This document shows, in pieces, positions 1 through 8,044 of a DNA stretch of 33,075 bases. This DNA comes from an uncultured Thiotrichaceae bacterium (lineage in GTDB: Bacteria; Pseudomonadota; Gammaproteobacteria; Thiotrichales; Thiotrichaceae). A program made the translations under genes and the position numbers. Position 1 is the first letter of the stretch; each line of letters starts with the position of its first letter. Location: positions 1-33,075 of the forward strand of contig CACVAY010000056.1 of assembly GCA_902727985.1 (NCBI GenBank). Reading direction: 5' to 3'. The notes under the pieces were generated by a model. It was not told the DNA's origin. It saw only the letters and a program-made list of their open reading frames with translations, and did no database searches.

Positions 1-48
1 CCATCGAACGGGTTATACTCTCACTGCTCTTAAATTAGGATAAATACA

Positions 49-900
49 ATGCACTTGTCGGCCGATCAATTTCTGCAGTGGGAACACAAATCGATCACCT
101 TGTTGGGAATGTCAGGAGTTGGAAAAACCTTCCTTTCGACTTTACTTAGAAATCATGACTGGTTTCATTTTTCTGGTGATTACCGAATTGGTACCCGCTA
201 TCTGAATGAACCCATTCTCGACAATATTAAGTTACAGGCTATGCAAGTACCATTTCTTCGTGATTTATTGCGCTCTGATTCAATTTTCATTGAGAACAAT
301 ATTACGGTTGATCATTTAAAACCAGTATCCAGTTTCTTGGGAAAAATGGGTAACCCTGACCTTGAAGGCTTACCATTGGTTGAATTCAAACGCCGCCAAG
401 CTTTACACCGTGAAGCAGAAATTGCTGCGATGCGAGACGTCCCTTCTTTTATTCAAAAGGCACATGACATTTACGGCTTCAATCACTTCATCAATGATGC
501 AGGAGGGAGTGTCTGCGAACTTGATGAACCTAGCTTACTAGACGAGTTAGCAGAAAACACCATCGTGCTCTATATCAAAGCGACTGAGCAAGATGAAAAA
601 ATGCTTATTGAACGAGCAAAGTATAGTCCTAAGCCCATGTATTATCGTGAGCAGTTACTAGACCAACTCACTAATGAATACCTCACCGAAAAAAACCTGG
701 AATACACAACGCTCATTGAGCCTGATGATTTTGTTCGCTGGTCTTTCCCGAAACTATTCTATTCGCGCATCCCACGTTATGATGCAATAGCAGGCGAATA
801 TGGTTATACCATCTCAACAACCGAGTTATTCAAAGTAAAAACCGAACAAGATTTTATCGATTTAGTCGTCAAAGCAATAAATCGCAAAGAAAAAGGATAA
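49..900 (+). CDS. P-loop NTPase of unknown function, upstream of metA
   Basis: The 283-residue protein carries a clear Walker A motif, GMSGVGKT at residues 20-27, right after a short beta-strand-like segment (SITLLG). This is the layout of small kinase-like or adenylate/shikimate-kinase-fold P-loop proteins. No signal peptide or membrane segment is visible, so it should be cytoplasmic. An AGGA lies about 8 bases before the ATG. The stop is followed after 3 bases by the metA start, so the two are probably co-transcribed and translationally coupled. That suggests a role tied to homoserine/methionine metabolism, but this is inference from position. I do not recognise a characterised family; a nucleotide or small-metabolite kinase is possible. 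Confidence 0.8.
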   Translation: MHLSADQFLQWEHKSITLLGMSGVGKTFLSTLLRNHDWFHFSGDYRIGTRYLNEPILDNIKLQAMQVPFLRDLLRSDSIFIENNITVDHLKPVSSFLGKMGNPDLEGLPLVEFKRRQALHREAEIAAMRDVPSFIQKAHDIYGFNHFINDAGGSVCELDEPSLLDELAENTIVLYIKATEQDEKMLIERAKYSPKPMYYREQLLDQLTNEYLTEKNLEYTTLIEPDDFVRWSFPKLFYSRIPRYDAIAGEYGYTISTTELFKVKTEQDFIDLVVKAINRKEKG

Positions 901-903
901 GGA

Positions 904-1971
904 ATGCCTCTCGTTGCTCACAATAATTTACCCACTTTCCAGCGTCTCACAGAGGAAGGCCAAACAGTTTTAGGAAAAAATCGCGCCCATACGCAACATA
1001 TTCGCGAACAACATATTGGCCTGCTGAATATGATGCCTGATGCAGCCATTCAAGCAACAGAAAGGCAGTTTTATCGCTTGGTGGGTGAAAGCAATCCTAT
1101 CGTGCAAATATACATGCACCCTTTTACGCTACCAGAACTGGAGCGTAGTCAAAAAGCACAAGCACACATTGATCAATATTACGAAACATTCGAAGACATA
1201 CAACTGGATGGTTTAGATGCACTCATTATTACTGGTGCAAATGTGACACAACCCAACTTATCTGATGAGGTATTTTGGGAGCCACTCACCAAAGTATTTG
1301 AGTGGGCACACAATAATGTTGCCTCTGTACTTTGCTCCTGTCTTGCGACTCATGCCATCATGGAATTTGCACACGGTCAAAAACGTCGACACATGAGCAA
1401 TAAACGTTGGGGCGTCTATCCGCATCATGTCACTGATAAAAGCCACCCTTTAGTGCGCGATATCAACACTCGCTTTGATGTTCCACATTCGCGCTTTAAT
1501 CAGGTTGATCGAAGCCAATTTGAAAACGCCAATGTTAAAATTCTATGCGAAAGTGAAGAAGCAGGGGTACATCTTGCCGTTAGTGAGGATGGCATACAAA
1601 CGGTTTATTTTCAGGGACATCCTGAATATGACGTTATCAGCTTATTGAAAGAATATAAACGTGAAATCATGCGCTTTATTAAAGGTGATTTAAACGCTCC
1701 TCCACCTTTTCCTGACCATTATTTTGATGACATCACCAAGGCAATTTTTAGAGAATATCTGCAAAAAATAGCTGAAGCCCTAGCCTGCCATTCAGAAATT
1801 CCAGAATTTCCAGAATCTCTCATCATAGACCATCTCTACAACACATGGCATGACACTGGAGAAGCCGTGATCGGCAACTGGCTAGGATTAGTCTATCAAC
1901 TTACCAACCCTGATCGAACATTACGCTTTATGGATGGTGTTGACCCAAATAATCCTTTAGAAAGCCTTTAG
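904..1971 (+). CDS. metA: Homoserine O-acyltransferase, MetA family (probably O-succinyltransferase)
   Basis: Activates homoserine by acylating its hydroxyl group, the first committed step of methionine synthesis in the cytoplasm. The 355-residue protein has the MetA glutamine-amidotransferase-like fold. A nucleophile-elbow cysteine lies in SCLATHA (Cys146 by my count, with Cys144 beside it), and the FQGHPEYD block supplies the catalytic His239 and Glu241. It is longer than E. coli MetA (309 residues), with extra C-terminal sequence. The acyl-CoA specificity position (Gly111 in the E. coli succinyltransferase, Glu in acetyltransferases) aligns by eye to Thr115, in TGANVT, so the acyl donor cannot be read directly. 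An O-succinylhomoserine sulfhydrylase-like gene (metZ) about 13 kb downstream favours succinyl-CoA. It follows the P-loop gene by 3 bases. Confidence 0.9.
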   Translation: MPLVAHNNLPTFQRLTEEGQTVLGKNRAHTQHIREQHIGLLNMMPDAAIQATERQFYRLVGESNPIVQIYMHPFTLPELERSQKAQAHIDQYYETFEDIQLDGLDALIITGANVTQPNLSDEVFWEPLTKVFEWAHNNVASVLCSCLATHAIMEFAHGQKRRHMSNKRWGVYPHHVTDKSHPLVRDINTRFDVPHSRFNQVDRSQFENANVKILCESEEAGVHLAVSEDGIQTVYFQGHPEYDVISLLKEYKREIMRFIKGDLNAPPPFPDHYFDDITKAIFREYLQKIAEALACHSEIPEFPESLIIDHLYNTWHDTGEAVIGNWLGLVYQLTNPDRTLRFMDGVDPNNPLESL

Positions 1972-1986
1972 CCCCTATTAACAAGC

Positions 1987-2007
1987 GATCTTCGACCCAC
2001 GAAGATC
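1987..2007. repeat. Perfect 8-bp hairpin after metA
   Basis: GATCTTCG, a 5-base ACCCA loop and CGAAGATC form a perfect inverted repeat 15 bases after the metA stop codon. Position suggests transcript-end structure or RNA stabilisation. There is no T-tract behind it, so a Rho-independent terminator is not clearly supported. Confidence 0.4.
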
Positions 2008-2181
2008 ATAAAACGATCCTCTCTATAAATTAGCTCATCAGTATATTTTAATATTAAGCTATCATTAACCTGGGCAATATATGATCACCTCGAAAATGCT
2101 AGCTGCCCTGTTTTTAGAACCCTCTAAAATATACAAGCGCTATCCATATTAATAATAAAATTCTACGCTAGGACAATTATC

Positions 2182-2366
2182 ATGAAACGACAGTCATTGA
2201 CTTTGACTATCGCAGCACAATGGACACGAAGATATCTGCTGACGGTCAAGGGGAAGCAAAAGGAAATGGTGTTGCAGCACCTTATACAATGCAAGCACCT
2301 GTAAAACTAACGGTTACTACTGCGCCGTAAGCAAATATTACCGTTTCTACACCTGATAATTCTTAA
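2182..2366 (+). pseudogene. Decayed small exported-protein gene
   Basis: A start at 2182, with AGGA about 9 bases upstream, opens like a signal peptide (MKRQSLTLTIAA), but that frame ends at 2304 after 40 residues with an unlikely basic tail. From about 2220 a different frame reads a soft, Gly/Ala/Thr-rich segment (DTKISADGQGEAKGNG, then PVKLTVTTAP), hits TAA at 2328, and continues in the same frame through ANITVSTPDNS to TAA at 2364. The simplest reading is a small secreted protein that suffered a frameshift or internal deletion and a later stop. I do not recognise the parent family. A functional 40-residue peptide is an alternative but less likely. Confidence 0.4.
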
Positions 2367-2383
2367 TTAAAGTGTTTAAAGTA

Positions 2384-2533
2384 TGCTGTACCTACATTCG
2401 TAGGTAGCAAATGATAATTATGGGAGTAATTATCATTTGAGGATGCACTGGCAGAAACAGCAAAGCTCTTCAACAAAACACTATTAACATCGCTAGGAAG
2501 TACCAAAGGCCGACCTTTGTCGGCCTTTCTTTT
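2384..2533 (+). ncRNA. Candidate small RNA: two hairpins plus terminator
   Basis: Three structures follow one another on the plus strand. The first is TACCTAC / ATTCG loop / GTAGGTA at 2389-2407, with TGC/GCA flanks able to extend it. The second is a perfect 12-bp stem at 2410-2439 with a 6-base TGGGAG loop. After an unstructured linker comes a canonical terminator at 2505-2528. No credible open reading frame uses this terminator, so a short non-coding transcript is a reasonable guess. Alternatively it is the 3' UTR of the decayed gene upstream. Confidence 0.3.
2505..2533 (+). terminator. Intrinsic terminator upstream of speD
   Basis: AAAGGCCGAC, a CTTT loop and GTCGGCCTTT make a perfect 10-bp stem followed by CTTTT. 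It ends whatever is transcribed from the pseudogene/small RNA region and isolates speD from it. Confidence 0.85.
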
Positions 2534-2550
2534 GCCTGCAAAAAAACAGT

Positions 2551-2577
2551 CAATACTATTAAAGGTGCAATACTATT
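2551..2577 (+). promoter_or_regulatory. Tandem 10-base direct repeats before speD
   Basis: CAATACTATT occurs at 2551-2560 and again at 2568-2577, a 17-base period, 31 bases before the speD start. TACTAT within each copy could serve as a -10 element. The tandem arrangement could also be a regulator site. No protein is assigned. Confidence 0.3.
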
Positions 2578-2608
2578 TATGTAAGAGAAAATAGGTGATA
2601 ATTATACC

Positions 2609-3004
2609 ATGAGCAATACCAACACATTGATACTCAACCCTAAAATACCTGCATTCACAGCAGCTGGGCATCACCTTTTAATTGACCTATGGACTAAGCA
2701 AAATCTTGATAATATTGATTATATAGAAAAAACCTTAAGAAAGTGTGTCACCGCCTGTCATGCAACCTTGCTGCACATACACGTTCATCATTTTTCCCCC
2801 CACATGGGAGTTAGCGGTGTTGCCGTTCTAGCCGAGTCGCATATCAGTGTTCACACTTGGCCAGAACAGGGTTACGCCGCCTTTGACGTGTTTATGTGCG
2901 GAAATACTCAGCCTCAGAATGCCGTGAAAATTCTGAAACAAGCCTTTACACCGACACACTGCAAAATTCAGGAGATCCAGCGCAGCGCAACCATCAAAAA
3001 CTAA
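2609..3004 (+). CDS. speD: S-adenosylmethionine decarboxylase proenzyme (pyruvoyl)
   Basis: Decarboxylates S-adenosylmethionine to give the aminopropyl donor for spermidine synthesis. The 131-residue protein matches the short prokaryotic SpeD/SpeH class. LAESHIS at 74-80 holds the self-cleavage site, with Glu76-Ser77 the expected scissile bond and Ser77 becoming the pyruvoyl group. It is followed by VHTWPE (His82) and DVFMCG (Cys97), the other conserved processing and catalytic residues. AGGTGA about 12 bases before the ATG is a plausible ribosome site. No spermidine synthase gene is adjacent; the neighbour is the convergent outer-membrane protein gene 53 bases away. Confidence 0.92.
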   Translation: MSNTNTLILNPKIPAFTAAGHHLLIDLWTKQNLDNIDYIEKTLRKCVTACHATLLHIHVHHFSPHMGVSGVAVLAESHISVHTWPEQGYAAFDVFMCGNTQPQNAVKILKQAFTPTHCKIQEIQRSATIKN

Positions 3005-3057
3005 AAGAGAACTTAATTCCGAAAAAAATTAACTGCTCCATCTCCATAATTTACACT

Positions 3058-4233
3058 TTAGAAATAACGCTGAATCTCCAACTGGATCAAATCATCATTC
3101 CTCAGCCCATGGAGAATGGCATCCTCCGCATCAGTATCTGTGATGACCTGGGCTTCCAAATTCACCTTAACATTGTCTCCAAAACGCCGACTTGCCTCTA
3201 CACGAAATGACTTACTGCTGTTATCTAAGTCAAGAATAGTACCAGCCAATAACTCTGTACTCTCAGCATCATTCAACGCTAAACGCGCACCAAGAAACAC
3301 ATCATTTTGCAAAGGACTGGTCGCTAGTTCATCGCGAGAATCAACATGATATTCAGCAATAGCCCCAAGATCAGCTCCCGTCTCTGTAATACCCGCAAAG
3401 GTATACTCAAAACCGCCCACTGCGGCATTGTAGCCAGTATCAGCATTCTCACGACGCAGCGCTTCTAACTTCCATAACCATGCATCACCGGTGTATTGGA
3501 GGTCTAAACCTAACTGTTGAATTTGTCGATAATAAGGAACTAGTGTGCTACCGACTTGATTAAACTCAGGATCTCTCGCTGTACCATCAAAATAAGACAA
3601 GCCCAGATCAACACTATCTAAGGTTTGCTCCCAACGCAGTGCAACATCGACATGTTGTTCTTCATCAGCTGATTCATAAGTCGCATTATCTGTATCAACC
3701 ACCAATGGCGAACGTAGCCTACCTTCGGCTCCTGAAAATGTACGCTCACGAAAATACGGCAAGACAAACAAGCCAATGGAGCCATTTTCCAGGAAACGCG
3801 TCATACGCAACATGGGCTGTCCGAGTTTATCTTCACCATCAAAATTTTCGACGGTATCCGTTTGATTGATAATATCAACAAGATGCTGGGATTCAGTAAC
3901 GCCCCAAAAGACTTTACCCACACCCGCCTGGAATTCCCAATTATCGCTTGCCATTGTGAAATCTAACTGACGAATATCGCCATGAGATCGCTCATCATCC
4001 TTCTCATCCCAACGATAAAATGGAATGAAAGTCAGAGACTTACGACCATTATCCCACTGACGGCGAAATTCAGGCTGAATACTTAGCGATAAGCCACCGT
4101 CTTCTTGCCCAGGATACAAGGCATCCTGAGGAAAATAGCGCGCTTCCACGCCAACATTCCCAGATACTTCAATATCATTTGCAGCTAATGGCATAGCCAC
4201 CATTGCCGATAAAACCAGCATCAATGCTTTCAT
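3058..4233 (-). CDS. Outer-membrane beta-barrel protein of the RND/LolA-like operon
   Basis: The 391-residue product starts with a Sec signal peptide (cleavage likely after MPLAA, about residue 18). It continues as alternating polar/hydrophobic strands (for example LSLSIQPEFRRQW, RKSLTFIPFYRW, VDVALRWEQ) and ends in a C-terminal phenylalanine (EIQRYF), the signature recognised for barrel insertion. It is the last gene of the operon, 9 bases after the methyltransferase gene. Inference: it forms the outer-membrane step, or a partner, of the transport route defined by the RND and LolA-like proteins. I cannot place it in a named porin family with confidence; DUF1302-like barrels occur in comparable clusters. 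Confidence 0.8.
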   Translation of the reverse strand: MKALMLVLSAMVAMPLAANDIEVSGNVGVEARYFPQDALYPGQEDGGLSLSIQPEFRRQWDNGRKSLTFIPFYRWDEKDDERSHGDIRQLDFTMASDNWEFQAGVGKVFWGVTESQHLVDIINQTDTVENFDGEDKLGQPMLRMTRFLENGSIGLFVLPYFRERTFSGAEGRLRSPLVVDTDNATYESADEEQHVDVALRWEQTLDSVDLGLSYFDGTARDPEFNQVGSTLVPYYRQIQQLGLDLQYTGDAWLWKLEALRRENADTGYNAAVGGFEYTFAGITETGADLGAIAEYHVDSRDELATSPLQNDVFLGARLALNDAESTELLAGTILDLDNSSKSFRVEASRRFGDNVKVNLEAQVITDTDAEDAILHGLRNDDLIQLEIQRYF

Positions 4234-4242
4234 GACAAATCC

Positions 4243-4698
4243 TTATATCCAGCGTTTAACACGCACTTTGTAATCCAAATATTCCTGACCAAACTTTTCT
4301 TCCAGAATGTCTTCTTCTGGAATAATTTGCATAACGGTAATAATCCACACGAATGGAGGTATCAATACAAAAGGCGTAACACTTCCAAGATACACTCCCC
4401 AGCCCGTTAAAATAATCACCATTCCGAGATACATTGGGTTTCGTGTAAAACTGTATGGCCCCGTTGTCACTATCGTTTGTGTTTTCCGAGGCCGAAAAGG
4501 GTTAGGCGTCGTGTGCTTTTTGAAGAAAGTCATTAATGAGGTCAAATCAATCAAAAATGCGCTACCAATCAAGACCAAACCAATTTTGTTCCATGGCTCA
4601 GAAAGCCATTCAAAGAGTGGAAAAGTACGATCAATTGCCCACATCGACGCTGCAAACAACAATAGCCATGCAGGTGGAGGAATCAATAGTTTCAACAT
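4243..4698 (-). CDS. ICMT/PEMT-like integral membrane methyltransferase
   Basis: The 151-residue protein has about four hydrophobic segments: PAWLLLFAASMWAI, NKIGLVLIGSAFLI, PMYLGMVIILTGWGVYLG and VTPFVLIPPFVWIITV. It also has the family hallmark of isoprenylcysteine carboxyl methyltransferase/phospholipid methyltransferase-like proteins: TTGPYSFTRNPMYLG, then a PEED(I)LEEKFGQEYLDYK block that binds S-adenosylmethionine. Bacterial members have diverse or unknown substrates such as lipids or small hydrophobic acids. Its location inside an export operon, 26 bases after the LolA-like gene and 9 before the barrel gene, suggests that the transported molecule or an envelope lipid is methylated. That is inference. 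Confidence 0.85.
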   Translation of the reverse strand: MLKLLIPPPAWLLLFAASMWAIDRTFPLFEWLSEPWNKIGLVLIGSAFLIDLTSLMTFFKKHTTPNPFRPRKTQTIVTTGPYSFTRNPMYLGMVIILTGWGVYLGSVTPFVLIPPFVWIITVMQIIPEEDILEEKFGQEYLDYKVRVKRWI

Positions 4699-4724
4699 AA
4701 ATGGCTCCTTAGAGCAATGATGAC

Positions 4725-5504
4725 TTAGCGGCGCTTAATCGCGTTCTTATTAAAATCACTTGCCCTCAACCCCACTTTAAACGTGTAATTGTTCCAATTT
4801 AACGTCGTTGATTTCCCCGTCTGATGATTATCCATTTGCATACGTGCTGGACGCCAATATCCTGCATACTCTCTATAACCCGACGAAACCAAGGTTTTGA
4901 GTTTGCTATTTTTACGGTCATAGAATTCAATTTTTGTAGGCCGATATTCCTTGTTATCAATCCATACCACTTGACGTGTATAACCAGAATATTGATAAGC
5001 AGGTTTACGCTCAATCACATGACATGTCCAACCTTGGCCACATGGCTCATCACGTAAATAATTGTAGCGATACTTTTCTACTTCCTGAGAGCCCAAATCT
5101 TCAAAGGCAAACTCGCTCCCCATAAATGGGCCAGACTTGTTGCGAGAATTAATGCGCTTTACACGCTTTAACGCAGGCAGATAAAGCCATTGATCATCTG
5201 GCTTTAAACCATGTGAATAAGTCAACATGGTTGTACCTTTGATATCGGCAGGCGTATCGAAAAGCGACATGCTTTTGTCACCATCTCCCAGCACTTCCAG
5301 CGTTTTGATACGTATTGAACGTGTACTGGTTTTACCAGCACGATTCTTCAGAATCATCTGCATATCGGCAGTAAAATCCTGGAAGCCTGTATCACGAGCA
5401 TCTGCTGCTTTAGCAATACCTAGCCCCTTCTCCTGAGATGTCTCAGCAAATGCCGAAGCTGTAATCAAGCTTAGTGAAACAGCTAATGCTGTTATTGTTT
5501 TCAT
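4725..5504 (-). CDS. LolA-like periplasmic outer-membrane lipoprotein-sorting protein
   Basis: The 259-residue protein has a clear signal peptide ending in ASAFA (about residue 20). A soluble domain follows whose motifs fit the LolA-like family (the kind labelled outer membrane lipoprotein-sorting protein): MILKNRAGKTSTR, SLFDTPADIKGTTMLTY, DDQWLYLPALKRVKRI and GSEFAFEDL. The fold is a half-barrel that cradles hydrophobic cargo. Such genes regularly accompany RND/MMPL exporters. Here it sits between the RND gene (127-base gap) and the methyltransferase gene, so it is likely the periplasmic carrier taking substrate from the RND pump towards the outer membrane. Substrate unknown. Confidence 0.85.
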   Translation of the reverse strand: MKTITALAVSLSLITASAFAETSQEKGLGIAKAADARDTGFQDFTADMQMILKNRAGKTSTRSIRIKTLEVLGDGDKSMSLFDTPADIKGTTMLTYSHGLKPDDQWLYLPALKRVKRINSRNKSGPFMGSEFAFEDLGSQEVEKYRYNYLRDEPCGQGWTCHVIERKPAYQYSGYTRQVVWIDNKEYRPTKIEFYDRKNSKLKTLVSSGYREYAGYWRPARMQMDNHQTGKSTTLNWNNYTFKVGLRASDFNKNAIKRR

Positions 5505-5631
5505 AATGATTTCCTTAGACTTTCTTCAAAGTTGTTCGAAATTTAAAACCACAAACCTATTAGCAAGTTTATGTAAATACATCTATGTTTTCTAATGGCA
5601 TAAGCACTTCCGCACCGATAAAACTTTACAT

Positions 5632-7968
5632 TTATGTTGTTCTTACCATTGCTGTTGGGCTTAGCTTAGCCGTTACATACTGGTCATTGTCGTGCAACCA
5701 CGCATCCAACTTTATCAACAACGGTGGTAAAAACAGAAAATCAGCAATAATAGCGAATAGAATAACAATTGAGACAAGCAATCCCATACCTGAGTTCAGT
5801 TCAAACGAAGAGGTTGCCAACACCAAGAACCCTGCAATCAAAGCAAACGAGGTGACTAATAAGGCAATACCAACCGTAGAAAAGGCATAGCGCACCGCAT
5901 CTTCAGCCGATAACCCCTTCTCTCGTTTCGCACGCTGATATTTGCTCAAAAAGTGTACCGTGTCATCCACAACTATTCCAAGTGTCATCGCCGCAACCAC
6001 TGATAAACTCAACCCAACATTACCACTCACGATACCCCACAAGCCAAACGCCATACCTGCTGGCACAAGATTAGGAAGCAGGCTCAACATACCGTAGCGG
6101 AATGATTTCAACGCAAAGATTAATATCAATGAAATTAAGACTAAAGCCAGCACCGTCCCTTTCAGCATACTGCGAATATTTTGATGACCGATATGGGCAA
6201 ACATCACTGAGGGGCTTGAACCATAAGTCGCAATCGCTGGCGTATTCGCCTCCATCCATTGAATCGCCCTCTTTTCGAAAGCCAGAATGCGTTCTGTATC
6301 CAAGGTTTTTAACGTGACCGATAAACGTGTTGTTTGCTTACTAATATCAATTTGGTTATTGAGATCCAAACCATAAGGCAATGACATTTCATACAAAAGC
6401 AAATACTGTGCTGCAAGCTCTTTATTATCAGGGAGGGTGTATTTGGCAGCATCATCACCATGCATATTACGATTCAAACGCTTCATAATATCGGTAAAAG
6501 TATTCACATGAAGCACTTCTGGCTGTGTACGCAACCATTTCGTGAAGTCTTCCAGTTCCTCTTCAAAACGCGGACTAGCAACACCTCGCTCTTGTGAATT
6601 CAGTGAATAGTCAATGAAATAGACACCGGTGAGGTTTTCAACAACAAAATCAGTATGGGTTCTAAATTCAATGCGCTCATCGAAATATTCAACAAAGACA
6701 TCATTGAGCTGGTTTCTCGGAATAAATGCCACCAAGAAAAGAATAACAATTCCCATCGACCACATCAGCCTCGTTTTATACGTGATAACAAAATCAGCAA
6801 AACGGGACATCATATCTTCACGTGATGCTTCTTTTGCTTTAATGCGAGTCGGTAATAAGGTCACTATCGCTGGCAACAAGGTCATAGATAAGAACCACGC
6901 CAACATCACACCGATTGCCGAGGTATTGCCTAAATCACGAAACGGAGGTGCATCACTGAAATTCAGTGACATGAAACCAATAGCCGTGGTAACTGAAGTC
7001 AGAAAAACAGGCCCTGCATTTATTCGCAAGCTTTCCTGCATCGCCGCTTTTTTATCTAAACCAGCCTGAATACCTTGTTTCCAATTCGAGAGGATATGCA
7101 CACCATCGGCTACCGCTAGCGTCATAATAATTACTGGCGCAGTAAACAAGGGCGGGGTCAGCGGGAATCCCATCAAGCCAGCTGCCCCCATAGCACCCGC
7201 TACCGATAAAATAATAACCAGCAAGACCGAAAATGTTCCCGACAAACTCCTCAACATCAGAAATACCATCAACAGAATCAACCCGTAAGCAAGAGGCGTC
7301 AGGTGCGTCATGTCATATTGCGAAGCCTCTGGGAAGGCATTATTCATCATCACGATACCTGACAAATACACATCAGTGTTCGGATACGTATCAAGAATAT
7401 ACTGGCGTAGCTCACGAACAGACTTAGCAACAACAGGGACTTCCATCTCCGCCTGCGGCGGCAATTCAATAGTGATATTAACTGCCGTAACATGCCCTTG
7501 TGGCGAGACTAAACGCCTAACCAGCAACGGCTCATTCAAAGCCACATCCTTGATTGACTGGAGCTTGTCAGCGGACAAACCCTCAACATCATCAACCAAA
7601 TCAATAACGGTTAAGTCATCACCTTCCGCGAAAGTATGCTGATAATTTGAAAGTGAATCGACGCGAATCGAATAAGGCGTCTGCCATGCACGCTCGGTAA
7701 CATCTTTGACGGCAGCCAGTGTTTCTTTGGTAAAAACATTGCCATCTTTGGGGGCCATAACCAGTAAAACATTATCGTTTTTCGTATAGGTTGCCTGTAA
7801 CTCCTCAAAGGCTAACAGCTGTGGATTATTACCATCAAAGAACACACGATAATCATTATTGAACTGTAAAAAACGCGCGCCACTCGCAATCAGTACAACA
7901 ACTAACAAAGACAACAACAATGTTACCCATCTATGATCCAAGATCCATTTAATCAGTTTACTCGTCAT
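5632..7968 (-). CDS. RND superfamily exporter, MMPL type
   Basis: The 778-residue inner-membrane protein shows the RND/MMPL layout. One membrane helix lies near residues 14-32, followed by a large periplasmic loop to about 225, then five clustered helices. A second isolated helix near 403-418 precedes a second loop to about 600 and a final helix cluster to about 755. The helix-4-type motifs LAVADGVHILSNWKQG and GIVVDDTVHFLSKYQRAK in the two halves carry the acidic residues used for proton coupling. The family exports lipids, sterol- or hopanoid-like molecules or other hydrophobic compounds. It follows the tetR gene by 76 bases on the same strand and is followed by LolA-like, methyltransferase and barrel genes. 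Confidence 0.93.
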   Translation of the reverse strand: MTSKLIKWILDHRWVTLLLSLLVVVLIASGARFLQFNNDYRVFFDGNNPQLLAFEELQATYTKNDNVLLVMAPKDGNVFTKETLAAVKDVTERAWQTPYSIRVDSLSNYQHTFAEGDDLTVIDLVDDVEGLSADKLQSIKDVALNEPLLVRRLVSPQGHVTAVNITIELPPQAEMEVPVVAKSVRELRQYILDTYPNTDVYLSGIVMMNNAFPEASQYDMTHLTPLAYGLILLMVFLMLRSLSGTFSVLLVIILSVAGAMGAAGLMGFPLTPPLFTAPVIIMTLAVADGVHILSNWKQGIQAGLDKKAAMQESLRINAGPVFLTSVTTAIGFMSLNFSDAPPFRDLGNTSAIGVMLAWFLSMTLLPAIVTLLPTRIKAKEASREDMMSRFADFVITYKTRLMWSMGIVILFLVAFIPRNQLNDVFVEYFDERIEFRTHTDFVVENLTGVYFIDYSLNSQERGVASPRFEEELEDFTKWLRTQPEVLHVNTFTDIMKRLNRNMHGDDAAKYTLPDNKELAAQYLLLYEMSLPYGLDLNNQIDISKQTTRLSVTLKTLDTERILAFEKRAIQWMEANTPAIATYGSSPSVMFAHIGHQNIRSMLKGTVLALVLISLILIFALKSFRYGMLSLLPNLVPAGMAFGLWGIVSGNVGLSLSVVAAMTLGIVVDDTVHFLSKYQRAKREKGLSAEDAVRYAFSTVGIALLVTSFALIAGFLVLATSSFELNSGMGLLVSIVILFAIIADFLFLPPLLIKLDAWLHDNDQYVTAKLSPTAMVRTT

Positions 7969-8044
7969 TACCCACCTCTTTTACATGTATTTAAACGATG
8001 CCCTGCAAGCGCCATTCATTTCAATTCAGACTGTTTCTGAGGAA

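Larger units (their letters stand above)
1972..2608. other. Long intergenic region between metA and speD
   Basis: This 637-base stretch has no intact gene of normal size. It holds in order: a perfect 8-bp inverted repeat just after metA (1987-2007), an A/T-rich 7-bp inverted repeat (2112-2129), the decayed small gene at 2182-2366, two adjacent hairpins (2384-2439), a strong intrinsic terminator (2505-2528) and a pair of 10-base direct repeats before speD (2551-2577). The two structured elements plus the terminator may form a small RNA gene. Confidence 0.7.

Noticed and set aside
2112-2129. TTTTAGA / TCTAAAA 7-bp inverted repeat as an operator
   Set aside because: Short and AT-only apart from two G/C pairs; expected by chance in this intergenic composition.
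2410-2439. AT-rich perfect inverted repeat (TGATAATTA ... TAATTATCA) as a Fur box
   Set aside because: The half-sites resemble the Fur box arms, but the two arms are separated by too many bases for the 7-1-7 arrangement, and no iron-related gene follows. A hairpin is the simpler reading.
2896-3210. Plus-strand frame overlapping the end of speD and the barrel gene
   Set aside because: Out of frame with speD and antisense to the barrel gene's 3' end; composition and start context do not support a gene.
5585-5890. Plus-strand open frame of 101 residues
   Set aside because: It lies almost entirely antisense to the conserved C-terminal part of the RND exporter and shows no domain or ribosome site.
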